Shown: positions 31,901 through 43,101 of the stretch, one piece after another | Position numbering within the stretch: position 1 is the stretch's first letter | Layout: each line of letters begins with the position of its first letter | From: Pilatotrama ljubarskyi | Taxonomy: Eukaryota; Basidiomycota; Agaricomycetes; Polyporales; Polyporaceae | DNA: 64,000 bases | Assembly (NCBI GenBank): GCA_022385805.1 | Contig: MU277701.1 | Location: 195,122-259,121 of the forward strand | Direction of reading: 5' to 3' | Position numbers and translations under genes: made by a program | Notes under the pieces: model-generated | The model's input: only the letters and a program-made list of their open reading frames with translations | Databases searched by the model: none | What the model was told of the DNA's origin: nothing

Positions 31901-33609
31901 TCCAGAAACCGCTAGAAGCGGAGAGCGTCGTCCCTTCTCCTGCGCCGGACCTGTCGAGGTTGGCTGCGACCGAGCTGGAGCGCGAGTGGAGCCGTGGGCT
32001 GGATAGGTTGGATCGCATACCCGCGGGAAAGACGGAGCGCGAGAGGGAGAGGGAGAGAGAACGCGAGCGAGTGCAGGCGGAGAGGGAGGAAGCGCAGAGG
32101 AAGCTGGAGAAACGACGCTCGCGCTCGCGCGTCGCGACCAAGGCGTTCATCACGCGCGGCGACGTGAACACGGCCGGGCTCGGGCTGCAGATACCCCCTG
32201 TGGAGACTCGGGCACAGAGCACGTCGCCTTCTCCAAGCGGGTTGACAGACAACTGGAGTCCTGTACCGTCTCCCGGCGCCTCCTCTAGCGGCAGCGAAGG
32301 CGGGCCTGAAGACGTAAACGGGTTCGTGCCCAAGCGTGGCGCGCTCGACAAGTCGCGTGAGGCGGAGAGGCCCCCTGCGAGGTCCGGGGCGAATGGTGCT
32401 GGTGCGGCAGCCCAGGAAGGTGAACGGCGGAGGCGGCCTCGGAGCAAAGGGAGGCAGAGTTCCATCCACGATCTCGTGGATCTGTGGGGAGGAGGCGTTG
32501 AGAAGGTGAAAGAGAAACCCAAGGGCAGCATGGGCCCTCCACCTGCCAAGAGGAGCTCCATCATCGTCCCGGCTGCCACTATGAAGCCACCTCAGCTCAC
32601 GAACAAGCCGCGCTCTGCGTCGCCACAGCCGGATGCAGCAGCAAGCGGGGGTCAGGGTTCACGACCGCTTCCCTCACCCACGAAGCACACAAAGGTGCCA
32701 TCCACCACTGCGTCGGGGCGTCGTCTGCCCATACCGCCGTCCGTTGATACCGCGAGTGGCCGCTCGCGTCCTGCGTCCATGTTCATCTCTCCGGTAACGG
32801 CGTCGAAGTCCACACCAGCCGAGATAGGCTCTTCGTCCGAAGCAGCCGCCACCTTCGCACAGCAGGCGCTCTCTCCGCCTGATACCCCGCGTTCGCGGCG
32901 TTCTGCGCGGCGCAGCTCGATCTCGGACATGGTGCAGCATTACGAGGCGATTGGCAGTGGTGGATTGAAACCGAAGGGCCAGGGCCCTGGCCCCGGTCCC
33001 CCCGCTAAGCCTGCCGGGCTGTCGGTGAAGACGCATCAGAGTACGCACAGCGCAGGCACGTCCGAGATGTCCCCGTCTGCCGCGGCGACGCGTTTCCCGA
33101 AACTTTCGCCGACGACGTCTCCTGTGTTGAGCAAGTCGAACCTCGCAGTGCCGGAGGACGCCGGACGCTCCGCAGGCGGGTTCGCGCGCGATTTTGCGAA
33201 GCATAGGACGTCGCCGACTGGACTGCCGCCAAGGAGCTCGCCCGTTGGACGGCTTGAGACTCCATACACGAACGCGTTCAGCAGTAACACCACCGGCACG
33301 TCCATCAACGGCCTCCCGTCTCGGCGCTCTCCTCTGGAGCTGTCGCGTGAGCAGCAGCCGTCGCGCGCTTCGACGAAGACGGACTTGGCCCCGCCGCCGT
33401 CGCCGCGCATAGAGCTCAGGCCCTCCGACCAGGCTGAGAGCGGGCCGAACGTGCGCTCGCCCTCACCTGAGAAGCCGTACCAGGGCGTCTCGAAGCTGAT
33501 AGACCGGTGGCAGCGCGTGGTGGACGAGACGAATCCAAGCGCACCACGTCGCGGTGGGGGGCCTGCACGGCGCGCAGGTACGGTATCTGGCGGCTCCGGT
33601 CGTGGTTAA
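28978..33609 (+). CDS. NAK-family (Ark1/Prk1/AAK1-like) serine/threonine kinase
   Basis: Kinase of the actin-regulating, clathrin-adaptor-phosphorylating group. Exons 28,978-29,089, 29,310-29,440, 29,498-30,089 and 30,143-33,609 join in phase to 1,433 residues. The kinase domain spans about residues 20-310: GFAHVYLV glycine loop, VLKR lysine, MEYCPGGGIIDMMNRRL hinge, LHRDLKVENIL catalytic loop, LCDFGSAT, YRAPEMID and DVWALGVLLYKLCY, all intact and typical of NAK kinases. The remaining 1,100 residues are predicted disordered, rich in S/P/T/R. They carry an SH3-type LPPRP motif near 31,715, two GFG-x-F pieces near 30,700-30,820, an RE-rich segment (32,035-32,110) and three short helical motifs ending in VSKLIDRWQR. 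Expected site of action is cortical endocytic patches. The C-terminus GGSGRG ends at TAA 33,607-33,609. Confidence 0.9.
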
Positions 33610-34071
33610 GAAATCGTAGACGATTGAAGGAATATCGATTAAGGGGGCGCTTGAGGGTTTTTGAAAGGAGGACGGACTGGGGAGGCGGAGACACACCGCA
33701 TACATACCACCATCTTGCGCTGATGACTCTTTTCTCACCATTAACCATGACAAGACATCTTCGTGATCTCGCAATGCTGTAGGCTTTCGTAGTAGGACAT
33801 CCGATATATTGTATATGAGCTTGGCTGCTACATGTATGCGTGCGACGAAAGCGAGATGAAACGGTATAATGAGGGGATGCGTAGGATACGTCTCATCTAT
33901 AAATTAGGCCAAGATGTCGAGGGGTTGCCGAAGAACTGCAGTACATACTGGGCGTCCAACCCGCTCGCTTCAGAGTGCAAAAGACCCGCCTGCGGTCTGC
34001 TGAGAAAGGGTAGGAAGCAACAAATGCCTTTTCTAGACGAGTGACGAAGGTAGCCCAATATCGAATATTGA
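33610..34071. other. 3' flanking region between convergent genes
   Basis: About 460 bp between the kinase stop and the stop of the small membrane protein on the other strand. It is AT-richer than its surroundings and contains AATATCG/TATATT-type segments (33,630-33,640 and 33,800-33,810) that could serve polyadenylation. No gene seen. Confidence 0.4.
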
Positions 34072-34820
34072 TCAGCGACCAAGCAGGAGTTCGCGCGCGA
34101 CGTCCCTGCCCTTTCCGTGCTCCCATGGATCCTCCTCAGCCGGGTACATGTTCGCCTTGACGCGCTCGGTGTCCCCGCCGATCCCGAGCTCAGCAGCGGC
34201 GGCGTCGGCGCGGGCTAGATTAGACTCATTCGGGTGAATGAAGATGCTCTCGGGCTTAGATTTTGAGCGTGGGCGGGTGGTGGGAGCGCGGGACGGTGCA
34301 GGTGGGTAGGATGTCGAGGAGGGCGCATAGCGATCGTCTGTGGGAGACGACAGTAGTGGCTCTTTTACGTGTTCAGAGCTAGCAGATGTCAGTAGGAGGC
34401 TATGAAGAACTCGAAGGCGCCTACTCGTGAGAGTGTTGTTCAGGAGCACATTCTAGGTACTCGATTACGAACTGGCCTACGGCAAGGCACGTCACCTGGG
34501 GACAGTGCGGTGAGCAACTCGATTACGGTGTGGTGTAGGATAAACCTACTGCAACGATGATGAGGCTATGCCAGAAACATTACCACTTGCCATGGTTAAG
34601 CACAAGGTGGGATACTCACCCAAAGCTGAAGGTCATCCCGATGAGCATGTACATCCTGGGCACGGACTTGTCATTTAACAACTGAGCATCCGGAAGAGAG
34701 AGTAGAGTTTACGCACAATCTGTCGAACGTGACAAGCCAATACAGACATGTCCGCCATAGGGCTGTGCCGAGGCGAGAGCCTCGACGGCCTTGCGAGAAG
34801 GGGTTCCACTTCTTGTTCAT
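34072..34820 (-). CDS. Small predicted membrane protein, unrecognised
   Basis: About 190 residues assembled from five exons, all in phase: 34,820-34,713 (MNKKWNPFSQGRRGSRLGTA), from 34,681 (YMLIGMTFSFG), then RFILHHTVIELLTALSP, ECAPEQHSH, and the last exon to 34,072 (WEHGKGRDVARELLLGR). Two hydrophobic stretches, LWRTCLYWLVTF and YMLIGMTFSFGRFILHHTVI, could span a membrane; the C-terminal half is soluble, with a Pro/Ser/Arg linker and an acidic-to-basic helix. The first intron of this model is only 31 nt (34,682-34,712), shorter than any other here, so translation may instead begin at an internal Met in exon 2. I do not recognise a family. The in-phase splice chain argues that it is real. Confidence 0.5.
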
Positions 34821-35420
34821 AGCATAGGTCAAGACCCTGCAAAGCCAGGCTTCAGATTACGGACTTGCAGCATTGGCATACGCCACAACACACCTCTCAG
34901 ACAAGCAAATGCAAGCCGTGAGACAGCAGGCTACGAAAAACGACCATGCCGAGTCAAGATGAAGTCCGTAGACCAGGACGTGTTCGCCTCCGAAGTTCCA
35001 GTGAAGATGGTCTTTCCATCCGCCTTCCATTGCAGCAACGCCGCCAATAGAGAATTCCGGGTTTGGTTAGGCCAAGGGGACAAACAAAGGTAACAGGTGC
35101 AAGGAGAGTGCTAGCAGTACAAATCCGGAGGCGCAGAGGGAGTAGAGAAGATGTGTAGATGGCTGTCGCTGTGCAACTGTTCTAACTATGGTCGCAGCTG
35201 TCGTAGAGATTCCGGTTTCTTCGGAGATGCTGTGGGCGGCTCACGGCCCGGAGTGTCTGCAGCTCGCAACCAGGGAATACAGTCTTGCCAGGGAAGCTTT
35301 AGTGCGCATCCACCCCGCTCGATCCACACATGCTCTCTCACTCCGACGTCGACCTGTACCATTGGAAGACCGAAAGCTCGTCTGATTGTCGATTGACAAG
35401 CGAGTATCCAACCACGAGCA
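34821..35420. other. Divergent intergenic region, no supported gene
   Basis: About 600 bp between the small membrane protein (-) and the CDK-like kinase (+). Short open frames on both strands lack motifs. It presumably holds both promoters. No E-box/MCB pair seen. Confidence 0.4.
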
Positions 35421-37003
35421 ATGGGCATGGGGGTTGCCGAGGAATCGGCACATCAAGAGTGGCCTCTCCTGGACGAGCTATTCGACGTCGTGAGTGATCT
35501 CGGCGCGCCTACGGAGCTCGGTTGCTAACATGCATCGTAGGACTCCTTTGAAACAGTAGCAGAAAGTATCGTCGCGTTTGTAACCCGTGCATGGTATCGG
35601 GACCATGCACGATCGTCCCCTGTCGCGATCAAGAGTGCGTCCACCCACCCAAAGTTCTCCAAGCAGCCCCATGATATCGGCAAGGAGCTACGGATACTCC
35701 TCGCACTGCGCCATGTCAATGTATGTATGGTCAACTCTCTGAATGCGCATCGTTGATCATACGGATCCATGTCAGGTCATAGACGTGCTCGGGTACACCT
35801 ACGAACCACCAACAAGCACGTTGCACTTTTGGATGCCATACGTGCACTTCCATCTCCAGGACGTCCTATCATGTCCAGCCTTTACTCCCTATACCCCACC
35901 TTCCAGCACTGATGTCGCTACACCCCAAGACGCCGAGATATCCTCCTTCCTGGCCACCATCAAGTCCCTTTTATACCAAATTCTCTCTGCCATCGCGTAC
36001 GTACATACCCAAGGTGTCGCCCAACGAGATATCAAGCCGCGAAACCTACTGCTCACCGCAGACGGCTGCATCAAACTCATCGATTTTGGCGTTGCATGGT
36101 CTGAGAAGGCGGACCAACGCGACTTATGGCCAGAGACTCGCGGGAGCATGTGCTTCGACGTCGCCACAGGGTGCGCCTCCTCCGCTATGCATGATATCAC
36201 AGAGCTTTGACCAGCTTTCGTAGACCATACCGTGCCCCAGAGTTGCTCTTTGGTGCGGTCAACTATGACCCCTATGCGACCGACTCTTGGAGCCTCGGTG
36301 CAGTTTTCGCCGAGTTCTTCCTACCTTTGCGTTTGCACCGCACATATGACGAAGATGAGGATCCGTGGTTCTCCGGGGATGATGACGGCGATTCGGATAC
36401 CGAAGAATCTCCGCAGAAGCCACCTTTCATCATCCCGAAGGGGCTCACTCCAGACAGCCCTGACGTGGAGTGGACGCGGGAGTCGCTGTACGACGCGAGC
36501 AGAGGCGCAATCGGCCTCGCGTTCAGTATTTTCAAGGTGCACGGGACGCCTTCTGAGGAGACTTGGCCGGTGCGTCCTCGCTACTCTCTCTTACATTCGG
36601 TTGAATTTGCTGACAGTTCCTGTTGCAGACGTTCAAGATGCTGCCTGATGCACAGAAGGTGACATTCGTGCAAGTTCCCCCAGTGGAGCTCAAGAGGCTA
36701 CTCCCCAACCTACCACCGGACGAGACTCAGCCTGAGCATGACGACTGCCTCGACCTCGTGTCGAAGCTTCTCGTGTATCCTCCAGAGTCGCGGCTGCGGG
36801 CCGACGAAGCGGTGTGCCATCCGCTCTTCGGGCGGGGTGTACCTCTATTAGTGCCCGCGGGCTATCCTAAGGACCACTTGCTGGCGAGTGCTACTGAGAG
36901 CTGGGAAGGCCGGACTCTAGCCGACCTCTTACCACGATACCTGCCCAGTAATTCAATTGACCCCGACGCCGATCCCCAGGACCAAGAAGATGAGATAGCC
37001 TAA
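35421..37003 (+). CDS. CDK-like kinase resembling CDK-activating kinases (Cak1/Csk1 type)
   Basis: Exons 35,421-35,489, 35,541-35,720, 35,776-36,170, 36,215-36,569 and 36,629-37,003 join in phase to 457 residues. Visible kinase parts: VAIKSA (ATP lysine), [13 protein letters not shown] (alpha-C), [11 protein letters not shown] catalytic loop, [21 protein letters not shown] and [13 protein letters not shown]. The CMGC-type tail [16 protein letters not shown] is also present. No glycine-rich loop is visible before the lysine, as in budding-yeast Cak1, and the HRD histidine is replaced by Gln. An acidic insert (about 36,350-36,420) precedes the C-lobe. Lack of a Gly loop plus CMGC features suggest a monomeric CDK-activating kinase; this is inference, and another CDK-related kinase is possible. 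The stop is 91 bp from the SMC4 stop, convergent. Confidence 0.78.
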
Positions 37004-37094
37004 TGTAGAAAATACAACATGGACGAGTAGGAGTACGACTAGCACGTGCGACCCGAAACAGAAATGCTGTACAGTGTAATGCACATAACTCGAC

Positions 37095-40000
37095 TCAACC
37101 GGCCACTGCAGTGGGGGCAGGGATAGCGTGAAGAGCGTGGTTGTCGATAGAGATACCTGCGGAGAAAGGAGGATCAACAAGCCTTGTAAATTCATTAGAG
37201 GAGTGAGCGTACTTCGAGTAGCGTTTGCAGTCTTGTAAATACCGATCAGCCGGTGGCTCAGCTCGAACATATCGTTCCTGCCTGAGGGTCAGTCGCTATC
37301 TGAACAGAATGGTGCCGAACCACCCACCGTAGCGAGATGATGATGAACTGTGCATTCTTGGTGCGGTCCTTGATGTAGTTCGCGACAATGGAGACGTTGC
37401 GGAAGTCTAGTGCAGCGTCGATCTCGTCCATGAAGTACAGCGGGGTCGGCTATGCGAATGTTAGAACGAGGTGGAAGAGCATTGTCACGACCACGTACCT
37501 TGTAGACGTGCAAAGCGAAGACCAGCGCGAGCGAACTGAGGGTCTGCAGGACATGATCAGCATGGGCCGCCTATGCAGAAACGGGTATCCCTACCTTCTC
37601 TCCGCCGGAGAGGTTGGATATGTTCTTCCAGCTCTTCTTCGGCGGCATGACGCTGAAGATGATACCTTCTGAGAACGGATCCATGCTGTCGACAAGCTCA
37701 AGCTCAGCATTGCCACCGAGGGTGATCATCTTCGACGAGAGGTTACCATCTCAGTTGTCTCAGGAGCACCGAGGCAAACTCACCTGATACATCTCCTTCA
37801 GCTTCAGGGAAATCGCGCTGAATCCGGTCATGAACTCGTCCAGTCGCCGCTTCCGCAGCGTCTCGTACTCTTCCTTCTTCTCGTCCCGCTGCTTCGTGAT
37901 CTCGTCGTATTCCGCCGCGCGCCGCAGGAACTCTTCTTCGCGCTTCCGATAATCCGTGAGGACACTGAGATCGGGTTTTGCGTTCTTGACCTTCTCTGTG
38001 AGGGCGTTAGCAGCTAGAAATATCTTCATCTCGATGGCACCCACCATCAAGCAACTCAGCATCAGCGAGCAACTCGCGCCTCTTGAAGCTGGCAAGCTCT
38101 TGTTCCGTGTATGTATGCAGTTCGTTCGAAGGGGTGCGGGCTCGAGGCTTTTTGGCACCGGGTTCCTTCTTCACAGGACCCTCGCCATCTTCGCCTTCCT
38201 CACCCTCGCCACCTTGCCCACCCTCCGCAGCTACCTCCTCTTCCTCATCGTCCTCACTGAAGGAGCCCATCAGCGCCTGTGCAGTACTACATGGAGCAAA
38301 CTCACTCGATATCCTCCAGCTGCAGCTTATCGTGTTCCGCGGTCCACTGCTCGAGCGCATGCTTGTTCTCGGCGTGAGACTTCTTGTTGTCACTGAGCTC
38401 GTGCAAGAGCTTCATCTATAGGAAGAGTCAGAGGATGCCGTACAAGATCGCCACGACATTGAAGACAGCTCACCTCGGTCTGCCTGAATGCTTGTATCTC
38501 TTCCGTCTTCTCGTCAAGCTCTTCCTTGAGCTTCGAAAGGGCATCCGAAGACTTCTCAGCAGCAGCCTGGGCGACATCCACCTGCTGACGCAACTCTGCC
38601 ATATAGCCTGCACATTCCTCCAGCTGCTCCTCCAACTCAGCGAGCTCGCCTTGCACGTCCTCGAGCTCGGCCTTGTTGCTCTCGACGGCGCTCTGGTATT
38701 TGATGCAATCCTTCTCGGCTTTCGCCTTGGCTACCTCCGCCTTCGTGATCTCATCGTTGGCGAGGTTGATGTGCAGACGGATGCCGTCGACCTTCGACTT
38801 CTGCGAGAGGAGGCGGGCGCCACCGATCTCGAGGATCTTCTTCTCGAGAGCCTTGATCTCGGCCTCGATCGCATTGGCCCTCTCTCGAAGCTTCTCCAGT
38901 TGGGCAGTCGCAGCGTCGATCTCTCGGCCAAGCGCCGCAATCCGGGACACATCACCAGCGTCAGGCTTGCTCTGTGACCTGCAAAGCGTCAGTAGCGATT
39001 CTCGTCTGCTCTCAGGTAGACATACTTGAGCTCCAGGACGCGTTCCTCTGCGTCGGCGATACGCTTGGCGCAATTGCGAATATCGAGGTTGACCTTGTCG
39101 ATGGCAAGGTCCAGCCTAGGAGTGGACTGCTTGAGGGCCTCCACCTTAGCTTCGAGCTCACTCAGCTCGCGAACGGCCGCGTCCAGAGCTCGCGCATCTT
39201 CCTCGCTGTCTTGCTGATACTTGCGAATGACCTCAGGCGGCACCGCATCCGCAGCCAGCTTCGAGCTCATCCCGCCCCGTTGAACAGATGTACCACCGCC
39301 CGACATGGTACCGGACGCGTCGATCAGCTGCCCAGCAAGGGTAACGACGCGCCAGCGCCGCTGCCCGCCGAACGCAATGCGGTTCGCTTGTTCTAGGTTA
39401 TCTGCTACAAGTGTGTCCCTCAAGGCCTTGTAGAAGGCAGGGGCGAAACGCGGCTCTTTGGGCTCGATCAGGTCGAAGAGACGCGGTACGTTCTCGGGCG
39501 TCTGGATCCGCTGCATGCCGTTGCCGTTGAGCTTCTCGAGGACCATGAACGAGGCGCGGCCGACGTTCTTGTTACGGAGGTACTCGATACATGCTTGGCC
39601 TTGCTCCACAGTGTCGACCACCATGTGGTTGAGTTGGCCGCAAGCTGTTGATACGGCGACGTCGTACTTGTCAGGGATTGTCCCAAGGCTACCAAGGCGA
39701 CCCTGCGGAGAACTTCAGACGGCAGAAACGTGACAAGTCCGCCGTGACGTACATGGAAGCCTTGGATGCGGCCAGCAGTCTTGAGGCTGATGAGACTATC
39801 CAGGACACGGTTGTTGCTGCGGTTTTGCTCCTGCGAGGATTTGGCCTCCTCGACCTTTTGCCTTGAGGCAGAGGCTTTAGCCCGAAGCCCTTGGATCTGC
39901 CCTTGTGCGTTCTGTCTGTCTGTCAGTATCTCCGCAACACCACGTGGAGAACTTCTTATATTACCCGGAGCTCCCTCTCCGCGTCCGTGATCTCGCGCTG

Positions 40001-42809
40001 GTTCCGTGCTCTTTCGGCCTCCAGCTCGTCGAGTTCCGCTTTCTTGGCCTTGTGGTCCTCGCGCAGCTGTTGTAGTTCGGCTTCAGCCCTCTCTCTGGCC
40101 GCTCTAGCCCCTTCAGCCTTCTTCTGCAGAGCGTCTCGTTCGCTCGTGGCAACATCGATCTCAGCCTGCTTAGCGTCGATCTTCGCTGTCCAGGGCTGAA
40201 GATCCTTCTGCTTGACCTCGATTTGGTCGTGGAAGACCTGAGTCTTGTCTGGAAAGACAGTTACGTTAGAGGATAGCAGCAGCATGCGCAAGAGGGAATC
40301 TCACCCTTCAAGCTGTCACGAATCTCTTCGAGGGCATTCTCAGCTTGCGCGAGATCCTTTTCTAGGGTCTCTAGTTCTGCCTTCTTCCGCTCGATCTTTG
40401 CCTCACTGTCTTCTACGGTGCGGTCGGCCTCCGCCCTTGCGTGCTCGTCCTATCAGAGATTGAGTGCAGTTCTGAGGGCAGAAGGATTACACAAACGTCG
40501 TTGATGGCCTTCTTGAGCTTCTTCGCCTTGGTATTGGCATGCTTGCGCTTCTCTTCGAGACTGATTTGGGTCTTCTCGCGAGCAGCAAGATCCTTGACGG
40601 CCTCGGCGGCGGCCTTCTTGACTTCCTGTACTGCTATGTGAGCAATTGCGCGAGCGTCAGGCCAGATTAATCTGATGTACTTCATAGGCTTCGCACTTCT
40701 CCTCGTAGTGCTTCTGGAGCATCTCGAGGTGAGTGATATCATCCTGATTGCGATCACGTTCTTCCTTGAGATCATGCTCGATCTTGGCCTGTAGACAAAG
40801 GTACCGTCAGCTTCATGCCTCTCGCATATGCAGGGTCAGATGCGCACGATCTTCTCTTCGAGCTGAGCCTCGTTCGTCAGACACTTCCAAATGTACCACT
40901 GCCACAAACGGGACCTCGCCCGAGTGAGGTCGTTGCACAATCGGAGATAGTCCTCGGCCTCCCTCTTCTTCGCCTCGAGCGCTTTGCGGTCCTTCTCGAC
41001 GATCCGCAGGCGGTTTAGCTTCTCCTGGCGTTCCTCGGAGAGCCGCTCAACCTCGACGAGCGCCTCCTCGATGGGCTCCTTGTACTGAGACGTCCCAATG
41101 ATGTCTTCGAGGTACTCCAGAAGACCTTCATCGTTCTCATTTGCTGCCTTGGGCTTCATCTGAGCGATCGACTCGACTTCGCCCTGTGATAATGCTCAGT
41201 ATATGGGTGAAAACCCCCGTGGGCGTAAGAGGCTAACCTGGAGAATGAGGAATCGATTGTGATCCAAGTCAATGCCGCGACTCTTGAGCAAAGTCTGCAC
41301 TTCGCTATAATTGCTAGCTCTGCCATTGATCGAATATTTACTGTTGTTGTTCTTGTACGCGGTGCGGGTGACGACGAGCTTCGAGCCCGGCACGACCTCG
41401 AATGCATTCGGCCCAGGCTGTTCCACAGTGAGCATCAACATCAGACAAGAGAATACTTTACGTACCAGGTCAATGATTTCTCGGAAATGAACCTCGACAC
41501 TGCACTCGGTGAGGTTGGGGTACATCGCGGAGTTGTGGATGAGTTCCGAGAGCTTGCCCTGCCGCATCTTCGACGCTCGATACCCGAAGACAAAGAGTAG
41601 TGCATCGATCGTATTCGACTTGCCAGACCCGTTAGGTCCCACAATGGCTGAGAACGACTGTACGAGAACTCATGAGCGGATGGCGTCGAAATGTATATTA
41701 AGGGAGCAGACCTTGTGGAATGGCCCAATCTCTTGCCTGCCTGCGTAACTCTTGAAGTTGACGAGTGCCATCTTGTGGATCACGAGGCGTGGTTTGGGGC
41801 CCTGGGGCTCCTCCGGGATAGCGGACTGTGACGGATGCCGAGGTATCGAAGAGAGCGGTGGGTCCAAGAGCGAGTGCTCTTCCTCCTCGACGGGTGATCC
41901 TGGCGCCTCTTCGTCCAGGACAGCCGCACTGACTGCTTCGGCTTCAGCCTCGTCCTCTTCATCCTCGTCGTCCTCTTCAGCCTCGTCGTCCTCCTTAGCT
42001 GGTTCGGCAGCGGTCTCCGCGACGGAGACCTCCGCTGGCGCTTCCTCTTTCACTAGCTCTCCGGCCTCTTCCGCCTCGTCCTCGTCCTGCTGTGTGGCCT
42101 CGCCTCCTGCTTCCTCCTTAACAGGTGTCATAGACTTGCCGCGCTTGTTCGATGGACGGGGTTGAGGCTCATCGTCCGAATCGTCGATCACATACACGAC
42201 CTTCTGCTTGCTGCCTCTCTTCCCTTTGGCGGCTGCTGGTTTGGGTGGCGGCGGCTTGATGTCTATCCTCTCACCATTCTCCCCGAGTTCGTACAGCTCA
42301 TCGTTGTCGGACCCGATTACTATTGTGGAAGTGCGTCGCGATGCGCGTGCCTTGGTCGCGGCTGCAGCAACGGTCTTTCTCCTGGGCAAGACGAGTTCGG
42401 AAGACTCGCTCTTCACGGCGGCCGAGGATCCCCTAGTCTTCTTCGTCGGCGCAGACGACGGACCAGCTTCTGCGGCTTTGGATCGCGGCTTCCGTGATCT
42501 CCTCTTCGGTGCCTCCTCCGGCTCTTCCTCTGCGTCCTCCGGCTCCAGGGACGGGCGCGACTTCTTGGCCGGGGGCGGACTTGCCTCCTCGTCCTCTTCT
42601 TGCACCTCCTCCAAGGACTTCCTAGAGCGCGTAGACGTGCGCCCCTTCGACTGAGGTTGTGCGGATGTTGAGCGACGCGTCCGGGGTGCGGGCTTGAGTT
42701 CTTCTTGGTCGACGTCTGCGGTCTCCTGGTTATCGTTGCGCTTCCGTTTGGAGGCGGGTGCGGCAGGCTCAACCGACGCCCGCGTTCGAGATGACCGACG
42801 AGGCGGCAT
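37095..42809 (-). CDS. SMC4: SMC4, condensin ATPase subunit
   Basis: Core subunit of condensin, paired with SMC2, compacting mitotic chromosomes. ATG 42,809 opens a disordered N-terminal tail of about 350 residues, with basic (KKSRPS) and very acidic (EEDDEDEEDEAEAEA) parts and several S/T-P sites. The ATPase head starts with KPRLVIHKMALVNFKSYAG, and GPNGSGKSNTIDALLFVFGY (Walker A) lies near 41,630. Long coiled coils follow, with a hinge around 39,300 (ASGTMSGGGTSVQRGGMSSK, the SMC4 Gly-rich hinge). The C-terminal head has SNLSGGEK (signature) and LYFMDEIDAALDFRN (Walker B) near 37,440-37,615. The last exon reads SISIDNHALHAI, stop TGA 37,095-37,097. At least 12 introns. Length about 1,550 residues, longer than yeast SMC4 mainly through the N-tail. 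Confidence 0.95.
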
Positions 42810-42903
42810 GCTGAACGTGGATTGCTAACGAGACAGGGATGAGCGGACTAGTGCGTGGTGGTGTCAGTGGTGGTCGGGTTCGAGCTCGAACTGGCCCCCT
42901 CGA

Positions 42904-42937
42904 ACGCGTCGCGCGTGTGTCACACGTGACACGCGCG
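42904..42937 (-). promoter_or_regulatory. CACGTG-N13-ACGCGT and 9-bp inverted repeat upstream of SMC4
   Basis: ACGCGT (42,904-42,909) lies 94 bp before the SMC4 ATG and CACGTG (42,923-42,928) 13 bp further out. The E-box sits within a perfect 9-bp inverted repeat, CGCGCGTGT (42,910-42,918) and ACACGCGCG (42,929-42,937), separated by 10 bp. The arms add more CGCG cores. This resembles a cell-cycle (MBF-type) site cluster, by motif only. The rest of 42,810-43,101 holds no gene: it is the SMC4 promoter and the 3' flank of the siroheme synthase. Confidence 0.45.
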
Positions 42938-43101
42938 TCCGCATCCGGCGGCTTTTCAGAGTGGCCCAAGCTGCAGCGAGCAGGACGAACGATAGGCATG
43001 TCTACTCTAGATATACAGAGCACGAGCTTAACAGCATAAGTAGAGATCAATCGTTCATGGCCCAATATATCACCCAGTGTAGACCAGAGACCCAGGTAGC
43101 T

